Made by a program: the position numbers and the translations under genes. Below the pieces are notes generated by a model. It was not told the origin of the DNA, did no database searches, and saw only the letters and a list, made by a program, of their open reading frames with translations. This document shows, piece by piece, positions 42,079 through 56,100 of a DNA stretch of 64,000 nt. Position 1 is the stretch's first letter, and each line of letters opens with the position of its first letter. The stretch lies in the NCBI GenBank assembly GCA_032158295.1, contig CM063258.1, positions 5,226,583-5,290,582 on the forward strand. The letters are read 5' to 3'. Source of the stretch: Pycnopodia helianthoides (Eukaryota; Echinodermata; Asteroidea; Forcipulatida; Asteriidae).

Positions 42079-42767
42079 CTTGCAAATAAAATGCTGTATG
42101 TAGCAAGAGGTCCTCTGGGCTCTGAGTTTCAGAATTGTACTTGCATATTTTTTTGTTTTGTTTTACTGCGCACATATCCAAGTAATTATATTTTAAAGAT
42201 ATATCTAGTAGGGCAGATAGGTGAGGGGATTGTGCCTCTGATGGTACAAGTATTTGATACACAGTCAGAGTATGTCATGAGAAAAATATTTGTTAAACGG
42301 ATATCTCAGATTTGTCCTCTGAAAGAATAGAGGTAGAAGAATAAAAAGCATTTTTCAAAATTGCTGCCATTGCTCGTTATTCTATCAATATTTTTTTTCA
42401 AAGGACAAATCTGCAATGACCCTGTATAACAGCCAAATATCTTTCTCAGGACACACCCTGACTGTGTTCCAAAATCCATACTTGTATCATCAATGGTACC
42501 ATCCCCCCCAAATATGTCCCGTTAATCCCTAGTCATCTGGAATGTCACATTACCAACTTCCATGGGGTACATACAAACACAAGCTGCTTGTATAAAAAAG
42601 ATAAGTCGAGGGGTAGACCCAGTAACTGGGGCGCTAAACTCCTTTTAAAAAAGTTTTGACTGCTTCAGTCGTACTAGCTAGTACGACTGAAGAAGTCAAC
42701 ATTTTTTTTTTAAGAGTACAGGTCTAGTCAAGGGAGCTACATAATACACAATGTTATATTGGCTCCC

Positions 42768-42957
42768 ATTAGTACACCTGGGGTAAGAGAAGCAATTTAT
42801 GAACAAGTGTCTCGATTGAAGCATTATATAGTCGGCCAGGCTGGGATTCAAACCCACAATCCATCAATGCTCATCTGATGTCACTCTGGATCAGTCGCCG
42901 CCCCAGCCAACCACCCCCCCCTTCCTCCCCCTTCCCCCTTCCCCCTTTCCCCTCCCA
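42768..42957 (-). repeat. SINE fragment and polypyrimidine run
   Basis: The GAAGCAA...GGGATTCAAACCCACA text of the tRNA-derived SINE, then a C/T-only run at about 42,915-42,957. Confidence 0.55.
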
Positions 42958-43611
42958 AGGCAAATGGCTCTGTGGATCCTCCCACTAAAACCCAAACACA
43001 ATTCCATCAGTCACAGCTTCAGTTGCAAAGTTACACATGCATTCAATCAAGTGATTATTTATTTCATGAATCTAAACCTCCTTGTCTAACATTATCGCAG
43101 TGTAGCTTCGGAGACAACAATTGCACTTACAAGTTTTTACAGCCCAAAGAGTTCATGACAGTCGACTATAAGAGGTAAAGGAAAACTTCAACGAAGGGCT
43201 TGGTTAAATGTGTTACAAAGACCTACACAGTGGGCACTAATACATAAAATACTAGTGAATAATTAGACTGCATCTACTAGAAATGTGGTTTTAGAAAAAA
43301 CATTTCGATCCAAACTAACAGAGAGATCCATTAAGCTCCGCCCCTTAATACATTGACCAATAAGAACCATGACTGCTCAACCACAAGTCTGACAAAAGTC
43401 CCACATGTTAAAATCCATTACAAAATGTAACTACTCGGCTACCATTTTGATAGTTGGGTTGTGCTAAGTTTATGTGGCATGATGTGTTTGCTTGATGATC
43501 CTGGGGCGGGGACCCACCATCCTACAAGTGCACCGTTGCTAAGCAGTTGACAAGGTGGGTGGAGCCAAATTGATTGGTTTTAACTCCTGTCAGTCACTGA
43601 CTGCCAACATA

Positions 43612-43689
43612 GGGCTAGATAGACAGCTCAGTTGGTAGAGCGCCGGCACGTTGATCTGAAGGTCGCAGGTTCAAGTCCCGCTATAGTCA
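43612..43689 (+). repeat. tRNA-like SINE head, copy 1
   Basis: TAGCTCAG-type D arm with GTTGGTAGAGCGCC, then GGTTCAAGTCCCG. The CCAACATAGGGCTAGAT lead and TTTGTTCAACC tail are shared with copies at 54.0 and 63.8 kb, so this is a dispersed element, not a tRNA gene. Confidence 0.7.
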
Positions 43690-44134
43690 ATTTTGTCTTT
43701 GTTCAACCAAAAATAATTTCTTAAACTTCATGAAGACTAACAAAAGGAAACAAAGTATTTATGTGGTGTTTGTCTGAACGTTTTTAATTTTTAGAAGACA
43801 ATATTGCCAAGCTTGGTTCGTTTGGATATGCACTACCTGCAAAGGTATCAAGTTTCTTAACTCCTATAGATCTACATGACTACATTTAACTATTTACCAA
43901 CCCATCTTATGTAACATGGAAGACTAGTTAGTTAACAATCACCATCATCCTGTTCATAAGTGTGACGTAGTTCAACTGTAAGCCACGCCCACTTCACACG
44001 AACCTGGCTCCAAAGATTACCCTAGACGCCCATAGGAAATGCATTGAGCAAGGATTTCTTTGAAAATGTATGTGTGCAAGAAAATAGTCTTGGGACTTTC
44101 CTTCCGGGGGTTACGTTTTTCAGTCTCAAGGTCA

Positions 44135-44331
44135 GGGCCCGATTTCATAGAGCTGCTTAAGCAGAAAATATTGCTTAACAACTGTCTGCTAAGCAGAAAC
44201 GAGCAGGATACCAGTCACAAACTGTACATGTGACATGGTGTAGTTTGGCCGGTAACCTTATTCGGGTAAGCATAATTTTGTTGTGCTTAGCTACTTTTTT
44301 GTGCTTAAGCAGCTCTATGAAATTGGGCCCT
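44135..44331. mobile_element. Foldback MITE, GGGCCC(C/G)ATTTCATAGAGC family
   Basis: Both ends present; inner GGATACCAGTCACAAACTGT. Confidence 0.88.
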
Positions 44332-45155
44332 GGTCAGAATGAGCAGTTTTTGTCAGAAAAAAAATGCCTTTGGACAATGAAATCAGTGCTTTTTGGTGAA
44401 AAATTACCCAGATTTGGAGCTTTGGGGCTGGAAGTACCCAAAAGCTTGTGCATACAGTGGATGGGCACGCGTGTAACGTATTGACTTACCAACAGGATAG
44501 AGAAAATTTTTATAATATTTTAGTTTGTTTTCTACATCTAACAGGTTTCTTTAACATGCAAGGGTAATATCAAAAGATATTTATATATATATACTTATAT
44601 ATATAGTCCATATGACTTTTGTGATATTTTATTGATATGTTGTCACGTCTGCACAGTATCATCAATGCAGATTAGAGAGTATCACCAGGAAGTATTAGGA
44701 ACTAAATGCACACTAGTGAGTGAAACTGATAAAAGTATTGATATTTAACTGATATGAAGTCAATATAACTGCAGACAGCGCATTACCCAGCAAGTTAACA
44801 AAAAAAGTAAAACGATTAAAATTATCATTAGTTACAATTAACATTTCAAAAACTGATAAAACATGCTTTAAAAGATCATGCATCTCCCTTTTTTTCGATA
44901 GCTATTTTCTTTTAATCTAGGAAGTTATAATCTTTCATTTGAGAAACTGAACAACAAAATTTGTCAACGATAAGTAATAGTTAGTTAAAAGATGCAAATC
45001 AGTAATAGTCGAGACCCGACATTATCTTGCAAACATTTCGCTCGTTACGAGTAATTTTGTGCATTGTGCATTGTGATTGACTCCGCGGAACTCTACTTTC
45101 TTTACGTCTTGAAACAGCAGCATCATTTATCAAAAATTGTTCTCAAAGCCGGAGT

Positions 45156-45314
45156 CCTGGGCTCGATTTTTCACAAAGCGCTAAGATGGATATTATCTGC
45201 AAATCACTCTTAACTGCTAAACAAAGTGTGATGTCACAAACACACATCACCATGGTGATACTGACAACTCGTCTTAAGATGGATCTCGGTGCTTTGTGAA
45301 ATCGACCCCTGGGC
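45156..45314. mobile_element. Hairpin MITE, CCTGGGCTCGATTTTTCACA family
   Basis: Relative of 41,977-42,078; ends CCTGGGCTCGATTTTTCACA and TGTGAAATCGACCCCTGGG, inner GATGGAT phrases mirrored. Confidence 0.85.
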
Positions 45315-45929
45315 TCGTGAGAGTTCTCAACAGTAATGACATTTCGACGCTTCAAAAAAAAAAACCTAATAATCTTTAAAAGCACTTAAATGAATTTTTT
45401 TTTTTTTCAAATTGAAATATACCTTACTGTAATGTATACTATTTGTAAAAGCTGGAATGAATCAAGTCTTTTCCTTTAAACCTCTTTTCTAGAATTTTAA
45501 ATACGACGGTTGAAACCCCAAGTTTTCCTCTAAAACAATACCCTTTTGTAATCATGCAAACTATTTTATTATGCACTATCATACCACTTTAAACGAAACT
45601 GACAAACTAAAGCCCAATTTTTCAGAAATGAAACCCCCCCCCCCCCAGGTAATTTCTGGGTAGTTTTAACCCCTTCGTCACCCGATGTTCGTTTCACACT
45701 TGATACAATTTTCCTGGGGGAAATTAAAAAACACTCAGTACGCTAACCCCTGGGTTTATCTTGCCTAACTCTATTCCCAAGCAGGGGTAGCCATTTCCTG
45801 GTTTTTTTTGCCAGGGTTGGCATAGCGACTCAAATGTGAAAGGGCCAAAGAATTCCATCTCATGTGAAGTGGGCTTAATTTTATTCAAGAATCAGAATAC
45901 AACAAATATGGTTTCTAAACCATGAACTT

Positions 45930-46370
45930 ACTCCGACCTTCTGGCGTGTGGCAAGCAATGGAAAGTTTTATAAATCTGTGAAACAACATCTCATTATGAT
46001 GGAATGTTGTGGCCGAATAGTCTGGTGCATCGCAAAACTCTAGTGTTGTCAGATTGTGGGTTAGGGTCCGGATCGTGGAACTTGTTTGTATCCCCGATGC
46101 AAGACACCTTACCATAATTGCTTTGGCCTTTTGATGTGACACAAAGCCGTAGGTCCAAAGATTGTGTAATGCGCATAAAGGAACCAAGTACACTCTTCGC
46201 AAAGAGAAGGGCCTTGCCCCGGTTTTTCTAAGGCATGGTCTGGCATCAAAATGCGCCACCTTCACTTGTATCCCATAAGGTGTTGCATTATGGTTGCTTT
46301 GCCTCATAAAAATAATTCCTACCAATCTCCACCAGATTTGATCATTCTGCACAAGGAGTGTCATTTATGA
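45930..46370 (-). repeat. SINE-like repeat
   Basis: ATGCAAGACACCTTACCATAA and AAGCCGTAGGTC phrases also occur in the SINE at 60.47 kb. A 149-residue minus-strand frame over it has no protein-like features. Confidence 0.55.
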
Positions 46371-47011
46371 CGGAATTGGCGCGTTACAAATGTACACTAT
46401 TGTGTTTACCGTTTGTCGGGTGTTATTCGCAAGTTGCTATAAGCAGATTTAGAAATTGCCAGTTAAATCACTGCATTTTATTTATTCAATTTGTTTTGTA
46501 GAAGGAAAACGTTTTTTGGGGATGTGACTACCTCTAGTGGTCCCCAAGGCAAAATAAGCTAGAACTCTCTTCTTCCTTCTTCTTAAATGCATTATAGTTC
46601 CGAAGATAACGCTATTAATGCCAACTAAAATACCAGAGTGGAGAGAAAAAGAAAAAAAAAACCCCAAACCATTAAATTTCTAAATACTGCAAATTACGCC
46701 TATGAGGAAGGCACAGCATCTCAGAAAGGTTCTACTTTCTTGCACATGGATACAAACCATGAACTGCCATTTTCTGTTTTTCTTCCATCGAGCTGTGTAC
46801 AATCTGTGCCTGCAAAAATTCCCGGCTCTGTGGCTTCTACGTAAACATGTTTTGAAATAGTCATCTTACCAATGCTGTGCCTTCACTTTAAATAGTCCCA
46901 TTATCTAGTGCAATAGTATGTGAGCAAGCACTATCAAGACAAAAATGAGCTGATTCTATAATACAGGCTTACAGAGTTCTCAATTAAACTTTTGTTGAAC
47001 TTTCCTTAACT

Positions 47012-47017
47012 TTTATT
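47012..47017 (-). terminator. SH3GLB1: Candidate poly(A) signal of endophilin-B
   Basis: AATAAA on the minus strand, about 36 bases past the stop. Confidence 0.45.
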
Positions 47018-47052
47018 TTATACATTATTTTGTTTCTCGTCATATCTTGGGT

Positions 47053-47160
47053 TCAAGACACAAGCTCAAGATACGTCAGCGGTACCCTGCCTTGCTGGTT
47101 CCCCCTCTCCGCCATCATCCAGTCTTTATCCATACCAGGCAAGCTATACACGGTGATTAA
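47053..47160 (-). CDS. SH3GLB1: Endophilin-B last exon: second half of SH3 and stop
   Basis: Acceptor TGCGCAG. LITVYSLPGMDKDWMMAERG and NQQGRVPLTYLELVS, then TGA at 47055-47053. The Trp and the Pro-x-x-Tyr ligand-groove residues of SH3 are present. Confidence 0.95.
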   Translation of the reverse strand, partial: LITVYSLPGMDKDWMMAERGNQQGRVPLTYLELVS

Positions 47161-50100
47161 CTGCGCAGGAGATAAAGGAGATCAAATTTTGAAGATTAGA
47201 TTATCTTGATCTACTGGTAAGCCCAGCCAAGTCAATGCTAAGCATTTTTTTGTTTAGTCTCCAATCATGGAAAGTATGACATAGGCCCATAGAGCTGCTA
47301 GCGCAGAAAATATTGCTTAACAATTTTCCGCCAAGCAGAAATGAGCAAGATACCAGTCACAAATTATACACCTGACATGGTAGTTTGGCTGGTAACCTTA
47401 CTCTGGTAAGCATAGTTTTGCTGTGCTAAGCTACTTTGTGTTCATGCAACTCTATGAAATTGGGCCCAACTGGGCATAAGTTCAAAAAGATGTCAAGTAC
47501 AAAAAATTTGCTTATCACAGACAAATCGTGCTGAGCAGGAAACAGGTTACCAGCCAAACTACCATGTCACATGTACAATTTGTGACTGGTATCCAGCTCA
47601 TTTTTGCTCAGCAGACCAATTTGCTTAATGCCATTTTCTGCTTAACAGCTTCATGAAATTGGGCCCAGGGCTTTGCTTAGCAAAGTCAGTTAGTCTAGAC
47701 ACTGGTACAACAGGTAGCCCTCAGACACTTTCTGCAGCTGCATCTTTTATGATTGTGAATGTCATTGTATTCATTGTAAATACCAGTGTTTTCAATTGTC
47801 TACTTAGTTCTTACTTAATGTAATTTATAGCCAACGGAAGCCACATTTCTGTATTTTTTTTTTATGATGCGGCAAAAGAAAATAAATCTATCTATCTGAT
47901 GTCTTTTTCAAGGTTTAGCGACTGTTTCACCAAGCATGAGATGAAAATCTTTTAAAGGTATTATACAGGGCTGGTAGAGATGACAAAATAGTCGCAGACA
48001 GTGTTCATGTTTTGTGTGATCAACCATTTACATGAAGTTAAAAACCTGTGAAAAATTGGCTTAATCGTTGTGCGAGTCAGGAGAAAATAGTTAAAATCAC
48101 ACACAATTTTCAGCATGCAGACACATATTGTCCTTAATTTCGGTTGTACCAACCGATATCAGCTGTTGCGTTTTCCTTTTAGATTTTCAGATGCAGTTTT
48201 CTCGAATATGACTTCATTTCACAGGGAAATATTTCACAGAAAAAAAAAAGAAAGATCTAAATAAATCTTCATAATCAGTAAGCTTTCAGACTAATACTTA
48301 ACCAAACAACGTTTTTTCACCCTTACCAATCCTGTATAATACCTTTAAAAAGCAATCAACCACTACTACCCATAACCATATCATTTACATACATGAATAT
48401 GGAGTACTATAAACAAATGTATATTCAAAAGTAAGGCCGTTTACTAATACACCGATCCAGTAGGCCACACCCCATGACAAATTGACCAATCACAATGCGG
48501 GATTTAAGGTCCGACACTATGACGCCATTTTGACCGACAAAAACAACGTGCAAGGCGGACGGGGGGACACGCGACACGCTTGGTCGTTGCTATGGTGGGC
48601 GTGGCCCACTGGATCGGTGTATTAGTGGCTGCAGCTGCGGCGTGGTCACCATGTCATCATGCATTCAAGCATAAGCAGCCCTTAGCAACAGCCGCAGTAA
48701 CAGCTGCAGCCACAAACTCGGGCAAGGCCTAGCATTCAAGCACAATGAGAAAAACTTTCCACCACCAGAAAAAGAAAATGAAATGGCCAAAGTGAAACAT
48801 TCCAGCAACTCAAGGAATGATAAAATGAAATGCAGGTACAGCTCCAAAATGAAATTGAACTAAGGTTTAAGTTTTTCCTAAAAAAAAAAAGGTCTCTGGA
48901 TGTTTTTGAAAGGTGAAAAATGATGGTCCAGGAAATGTTTTGATTTGGCGGCCCACGCTCATGAGCATCGAGGACAACTCAAAACCTGCTGGCTAGCTAG
49001 TTTTGAGTAGTGAAGTAGCTCACCAGCTAAACACTCTGTGGAAACTACAAATGTTTACAGTATTCCTAGCGACAAACTTTTACTGATTCTTGGCAACTTC
49101 CACAGCTAATATTTGTGAGGCGTGTTTTTTTAGTTTTTTTTATGGGGGGTAGAAAAAATTGACACTCTGATGATGCGTACCTCATCTGCCAGACAGGATA
49201 GCTCTGATTGGTCGGCTGCATCATAGTCATACAACACCCGTGCCTTTCGCCTACCGTTTTGTGCAGGGGAGGCGCTATCTTGGAGAATGTCGCCCCCTAT
49301 GGGCGGGGCTGATGGGGTTGTGGAATTGGCACCGGCTACCGGTTGGATATAGGGGCGAATGTTACCAACTGACCCTGGAATACTGCATTATGGGATTCGA
49401 AGAAGATGGATGAGAAAGACGGGGGGAGGGGAAAGAGCGGGAAAAGAGATGGATTTGATTATCAATTTATGAAGCACGTGCAATTTGTTTGACTGAAACA
49501 TTTTGGCTGCAGAGATTTTTATGCCCGTCGGTGCCACCTCAACCCTAACTCTTGCTAATTATCGATCAACCACCGCCCTCATAAAAATCGAACAAACTAA
49601 GATGCCCCCCCCAAAAAGATTTGATTTTTTTATTTTGTAAAATGTTGCTTTGTAAGTTAATTATCATTTCTTATAAAGCGAATGTGGTGGGGAAAATGGA
49701 CCCAGAAGTAGACAATATAAAATATTTCTACACAGGGAAACTTTGCTGAATTAAACCAGACCTTTTATCTCAATAAAAGAAATTTTAGGTGAAATTATGA
49801 GGTAGGTGATCAACAAAACAAGTTTTTAATTCAAAAAATTGGTTTAATGTTCTTATCGTTTAAGCACGCCAAGGAAATCTCTCTTAAGGTCACGAGGTAA
49901 CAAGGCTGTGAATTTGTGCTCGTTTCATTTTTGCCTCAAAAGACAGGCAGACATTGAAAAATTTCATTTGTCATTCCCATTGGTTGCAATCAAGTCCGAA
50001 GCTAAATTAGGGCAGAGGCATGCACAACAAGATCAGCCAACACCAAAAAGAAGAAAACCCATTTTTAAAGAGCTGCTGCAGCAGAACATAAATTTTTTTT

Positions 50101-53100
50101 TTCTTACCAAGAAATTACAAAACTGCTTCACAACTTCATTTTCTACGGTGAAAAAAGTGTACGGGGAACCAGTTTACATCATGTGGCACTTTGGCCGGTA
50201 ACCTGTTTCTACTGAGCAAAACCTTTTCTGCACTCGGCAACTTCATTCGCCAAGCAGCTTGATAAAAATGAAATGAACCAACAAAAAACAAAAAAACAAT
50301 GCAGCACTACAGGCTAACCAGAGAAAACATCAGTTGTGCTGACCTTTGACCCTTCACCTCTGACCTTCAATTTTTGCTACCCTTGCAGAACCTCCTGCAT
50401 TTCTTGTGCCTCCATGGCCACAATGGAGGCTTGGCCGCTGCTACCTCTAACAAAACCAAACATTTGATTTTTGTCTTTACTTTGAAATGAAAGTTTTAAC
50501 GCTCACCGCAGTGGTCGTTACAACAAAATCAAATGTGTTCGATTGCGCAAACGTTGTTATCTGTAGTAACAAAAGGCTCATACTGTCATGGAAACTGAAA
50601 TAATACTTATGACTAAAAAAGAGTGTAGTTCACAAATCAGACAGTACTGCTCAACTTAAAACCAAAGCAGCTTGTCTTCAGTTTTTCTTTTCAAACCAAA
50701 TAGTTTCAACTTGATTGATTCTGACTAGCACCCCCGAACAAAGATTATGACACGAAACAAGACTAAAAGAGTGTAGTTCGCAAAGCAGACAGCACTGCAT
50801 AACTTATAACAAGAACAGCTTATCGTTAGTGTTTTATTTCAAACCAATTAGTTTCAACCTGATTGATACTGACTAGCACCCCCCCACCCCAACAAAGATA
50901 TGACACGAAACACTACAAAGTCTACCTCTTATCCATCGTCACATTAGCAGTTTTTTCCGACGGTTGTAACTTTTTTTTTTAGTTAGGTACCTCAAACCAT
51001 GCATAAGTGTTTCAACATGTGAATGGAGATGCAAGCTTCTACTGAAAATAATTTAAGTTGAAAAGAAATATGAATTTTTTAACTACTCTCAAATTTCATT
51101 CAAAAAATGGACAGAAATTTAACTTTTTTTCGTCCATTTTTTTAATGGAAATTTGAGGATGATTTTGACAAAATAAAAATACATTAAAAAACAATAAATG
51201 AATCGACTCAAAATTGTTTTTATTGTAAGCCTGCATGTCCATTCACATGTTGAAATACTATTGGGTGGTTTCAGGTACTTATAAAAAGAATTACAATTAT
51301 CAGAATAACTGCTAACATGACGGATGCAGAATGATGCCCTATGTTTCCTGTCATATTCTCAAAACAGGACAACAGTCATCATTGGGTTAGGATGGCTCAG
51401 TTGGTTGAGGCGCTGGCACATTAATCCGGAGGTCACAGGTTCAAATCCCGTTCTAGTAATTTTTGTTTATTGTTCACCACAAAAATTGTTTTTAAATAAG
51501 AACATTTGCAAAAACTTTTTTACAGCATTATCCCTCAACAGTGGTCGGCTGGACAAATACAACTTAAAAACACACAAGGACCAGTCAAAATTCTCTCCAA
51601 GTGTTCCTGTTGGCTCGTAGAATAGAATGTGCCACTCTTGCAGATATCAAAAAAAGAAAAAACAACTCAAACGAGTGAAATCATATCTCCTTTTTGTACA
51701 AAATTCTTCAAAATAAAAATACCCATAGCAATTTGCTGTAAATACAATTTCAATGTTTTTATAATACAAACGATTTGTTAAAGCTAACATTGAAACAAAG
51801 TTAAAACTTGATTATTTTTTTTAGAAACCCCATTTGCCAATCACGCCTAAATTTGTGTGACCATTACATAGGTTTAATGATGACATGAAAGTCAGTTGGG
51901 CAAAATTCTCAAGTATGTACATGTGCCAGTAACCGGATGTTTGAAATACACGCGAGACTTGCACAGTCTATGCTGATTGGTCACAAATTACAATGCGCCG
52001 TATTTTTGACCGCGTGAGGGCGCTCTCAAAAATATTTTTATCACTTCCGGGGGTATAACTTATCGTCTGCTCAGCTATCTGTGTCGGCATCTGACTAAAC
52101 TCTCTCGCGTACAGAAGTGACAGAACGCCGATGTTAAAACTGTACACAGCTACCTGAGCAGAAGATAATCGCTTGTAAGTTATACCCCCCGGAAGTGATA
52201 CAATTATTTTTTAGAGCGCCCTCACGCGGTCAAACATTCGGCGCATTGCCACACCAAATGACAGAATGAACGGGAAACCCTTAAAAATACGGACAAGTGA
52301 GAAAGCTGGCGGACCAGTGAAATGACTTGAGCTCTGTGATCACTATCAATTCAAACCGACGGGCTTGGAATTTTCACAAAGACAAAGATGAAACTGTACA
52401 TTGAGGAACCGTCTTGAAACAGAGACGGGGAGTGGTACGGATATGAAACCCCTTGAACCATGTTAAGGTGATAGACTCTATAGAGGATTTACGGACTCTT
52501 TGCACTGTTGTCACACACGCTAATGTCTGCCAAGCTCGCCATTTGGGGGAATTCAACGGTAAGCGTGTAAACAATTAATAATAACTACTTCCCTATCTGT
52601 GTTGTATGGATCGCGGCCATTTTGGAATGGACCCACAATGCAATGTCATCTCAAAATACGTCACTGAGGGGCGGCGCGAACACAACCCAACAGCTGTTTC
52701 AAGTGAAAGCTGCGTGCACTTTGTCGTACCGCACTTTGTGTACATGTGCTACCCCCCCCCCCCTCCGCGCCCCAATTGCCGACGACTAAGCTGTGTGAGA
52801 GATATGAATGAATGTGTGGCTGAGGGTTCACACCGGCCCTCACTAGTGGGGCTAACATACACCCCCCTATCTGTGAACCAAGTCCAGTGTTGTTGTTGTT
52901 GTACTTACTTGGCCATTTGAGTTTGAAGTTCGGCCATGGCCTTCTGGCACTGCTCGTAGTATGCCTGCTGAGCCTCCACAAAGTACTGCAGTCGGCTCAG
53001 GTGATTAGACTTTGAAGAAAGAAAAAAAAAACAGAGACAGAAAGATTGAAAAGGTTGAACGATCAACAATCTCCTTGTGTTCTGCATGGATGATTCGATT

Positions 53101-56100
53101 AGAAAATCATGTCAAAGCACAAACGATGTATCAAAACTAAACAGAGCCATGGCCTGACACTACACAGGGCGATTGGCCTCCATGCCCCCTGGTCATTGCC
53201 TTGGTGCCCCCTTGAAATATTCCAGTGGAAATTTACATTCCCCTCATAGAGATGCCCTCCATCAAGGAAAAACCGCCTTGCCGTTACAAGAATGAAGTAT
53301 CAGACCTATAGATTTTTACAACACCCTAATGGCCTAACTAGCCATTTTCATTTGGGGAAGGGGGGATGGGGGGGGATGGGGGTGCAAAGAAATAATTTGA
53401 GACTTGTTATGTATGGGGTACTGAGCGGGGGGTTCCAGCCCAAATGAAAAGGTTTTGTCTTTGTTCTGGCCTGATACTTCGTTGATGTAAGGACAAGGAA
53501 AATATTTTTTTTTTTTTTTTTCAATTTTCATTTTGGATCTTGGGTTCCTCAGGGGACTAGTCTTGGTCCTCTCTCATTTAAAAAAAAATGAACAGGTTCC
53601 CTCAAGACTGCATGATGCTTTGGTTTGACATATTGTCAAATGAAGACAGGGTTTACTCACATGTGCACTGCTGATGCCCTCCAGTAGGAGTTTGGTGATT
53701 TCATACTGACGATCAAACTCGGATTGTGTCACTCGAAGTTCGGCCTCGGCCTGGAATTGGAAAACATCCAAATCTTATAAGGTCCATTTTCACAGAGCTC
53801 CGGCAGAAACGAACTAAGTTCTTAACAACCGTATTTGCTTCATTGCACAAACATAGCAGGGACCCATTTACAAGCAATGCAAAATACATAGGCTGGTACT
53901 CTGTGTTTTTTTTTTAATGACTAGCCAGCGGGACCAGTTAGATTGTCTGTTTGCTTCTCCGTCAGCTTTTTCACAAGGTTTGGGGTTGAACAAAGAAAAA
54001 TTGACCAGAGCGGGATTTGAACCAACGACCTCCGGATTAACATACCGGCGCTCTACCAACTGGGCTATCTAGCCCTATGTTGGCTGGATCATTACTTGAC
54101 AGCTTTTTTTCACAAGTCGTTTTTCAGTTAAAATTGGGCTGATAACTTAACAACCCTGCTGGACCCACTTGGATAAAACGGTCCTCCAGTGTTTCACAAC
54201 CGTTTTGATAACAGAGACCCATCAAAAGCAATGTAAAACATAGCTGGCTGGTAAGCTATTTAAATATCATCCTGCTGAGCAACTGTGCGTGCTTAACACG
54301 TTGACTGCCGCCTACGAGTATATTCGTAGTAACAGGTGTAACGGATTCTGCCACTACGAGTATACTCGTAGAGAATGAAAGGCTTTTGTATAGTGAATTG
54401 AATACACTGGCATCACTGAGAACGCAACGTATACGCTTCTGGCAGTGGTGAGCACACATCGTTAAAATTTGTATGCTACAACATGTTGACAAAAAAAAAG
54501 TACCTATTTGGTATGCACGCATGCGCACCACACTGGGATGCTTGGCAAATGGGAACGCCCCTTCAAATGTATGACCGGCAGTCAACGTGTTAAAGAGATT
54601 TATGAAATTGGGGCCAGGTGTATTTTAGGTACGTGGAGTTCTTGACAAATGCTGTCTTTACTCGCAACTTGGGTAGTGGTTTTTAGCCGCATCAAGCATT
54701 TAAATTTTCTATGCAGCCAAGTGGTAAGCAATCAGGCAAGAAATATTGACAAAACTCCTCCGTGCTGCATGCAGTATTTACAAAAAGCACATTCAAAGAT
54801 GTTATATCATTGCCAATAAAAATGGCCGACTTAACACTGTATGACGTCAAGTGGGAACTATCTAATATATACTGTTATAGATCAAGCAGTAACAAAAAAT
54901 ACATAATAATTTCATTTTTGTGTAGATATATATATTTTTTGTGGGTGGGAGGCTTTTCTTTTGTTCCACAATCAGGATATAAAAACCACAACACATCAGG
55001 AATTAACTAAATAAAACAAAATCAACTGATAACACTGTAAAATAAAACCGTGCATTTCCTCAACATCTGTCTAAATTGACGCACAAAGCTCAATGTTTTG
55101 GTTTTGTTCACACTCAATAATTGTCGGCCATGGTACACAATAACCGACCTATTCATTGCGCACAATCCACTTTCTGCAACAGAGTCATGCATGACCATCC
55201 AGTCATGCATTACCCTTCACAAACCATACGTGTCTGTTTAATTATCGCCATATTGCATGGCGGCTAATGTTGTCGATTTTGTAACACAATTTTTTCTCGT
55301 CCAGCAAGAGTGTCTGGGAAAAATAATACGAAACGCTTTTGTTTTGTTTTGCGAATACTGTAGATATCATGTTCGTGCATGGGGATATGGGAAACGGGTG
55401 GAGATGTCTATACAGGTCGTGACCTTTACTTTGACCTTATTTTGGCTGAGTGGAAGTAGGTCAGATCTTGCAGCCCATTGCGGCCGGCCGCTGTGGGCAT
55501 TTTGGAACAAGCCGTCTGTGGTTGCTCTGCAAACATTCCAATATTTTTTCTTTCGCTTTGTAACTCCTTGCCTGGTGCATGTTTCCCTCCATCCTACAAT
55601 CTAGACTGTTTTAAGAGAAATTATCAAATCCTACCTTCAGCTCCCCTAAACTTTTTTTATCTTACGTTTTCTTCTTTGTAGCCCCTTACCAAGTTTGGCT
55701 TTTAGCCTTGTTTGGGGCGACCTTGACTTGCTTAAAAAAATACAAACCAAAAACTGTCTCTAAAAGGTTGATCGTCACAATCCACTGCTATCAAACAAGT
55801 CAACATTTGCTACAAAACAAAAACAACAAAAAACTGCCAGACTTTGAGCTCAGCCGACTAACACAGATCAGCAATTGGTAGGTATTTTGTATACCAGCAA
55901 AAATAACCACAGTGAGTTTATGAGCTGCCTACACTTTGAATAAACACAACCGCTTTATGAGTTTAGCGTAAAAGAATTTAATTTGATGCCTCCCTACCAG
56001 TCAAAATAAATTGCTTTTTTTTGTGTGGGTGTTGGCAGGTAAAATAATAGCCACTTGAGGCTCAATACTCCAAATAAATCCCAGAGAACGCTGAGATTAA

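Larger units (their letters stand above)
34401..47052. other. Convergent intergenic region between ATF6 and endophilin-B
   Basis: About 12.6 kb with no supported gene. It is filled by the foldback elements, SINEs and tandem repeats listed separately, with unassigned AT-rich sequence at 36.0-37.5, 38.8-39.1, 40.0-40.8, 41.4-41.95 and 44.4-45.1 kb. Open frames up to 171 residues here fall in repeats. Confidence 0.7.
49383..52908 (-). other. Endophilin-B intron, mostly unassigned
   Basis: A decayed GGGCCC-family middle lies near 50,040-50,260. Two similar ~150-base paragraphs (GACTAAAA-GAGTGTAGTTC ... TTGATTGAT(T/A)CTGACTAGCACC) at 50,610-50,730 and 50,760-50,885 form a direct duplication. Confidence 0.55.

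Noticed and set aside
45915..46364. 149-codon minus-strand frame
   Set aside because: Falls in SINE-like sequence shared with other loci.
50390..50455. Possible extra endophilin-B linker exon (minus strand, SSGQASIVAMEAQEMQEV)
   Set aside because: Its donor phase does not fit. The exon at 49,382 already joins 52,909 in phase when the ATAATGCAG acceptor is used.
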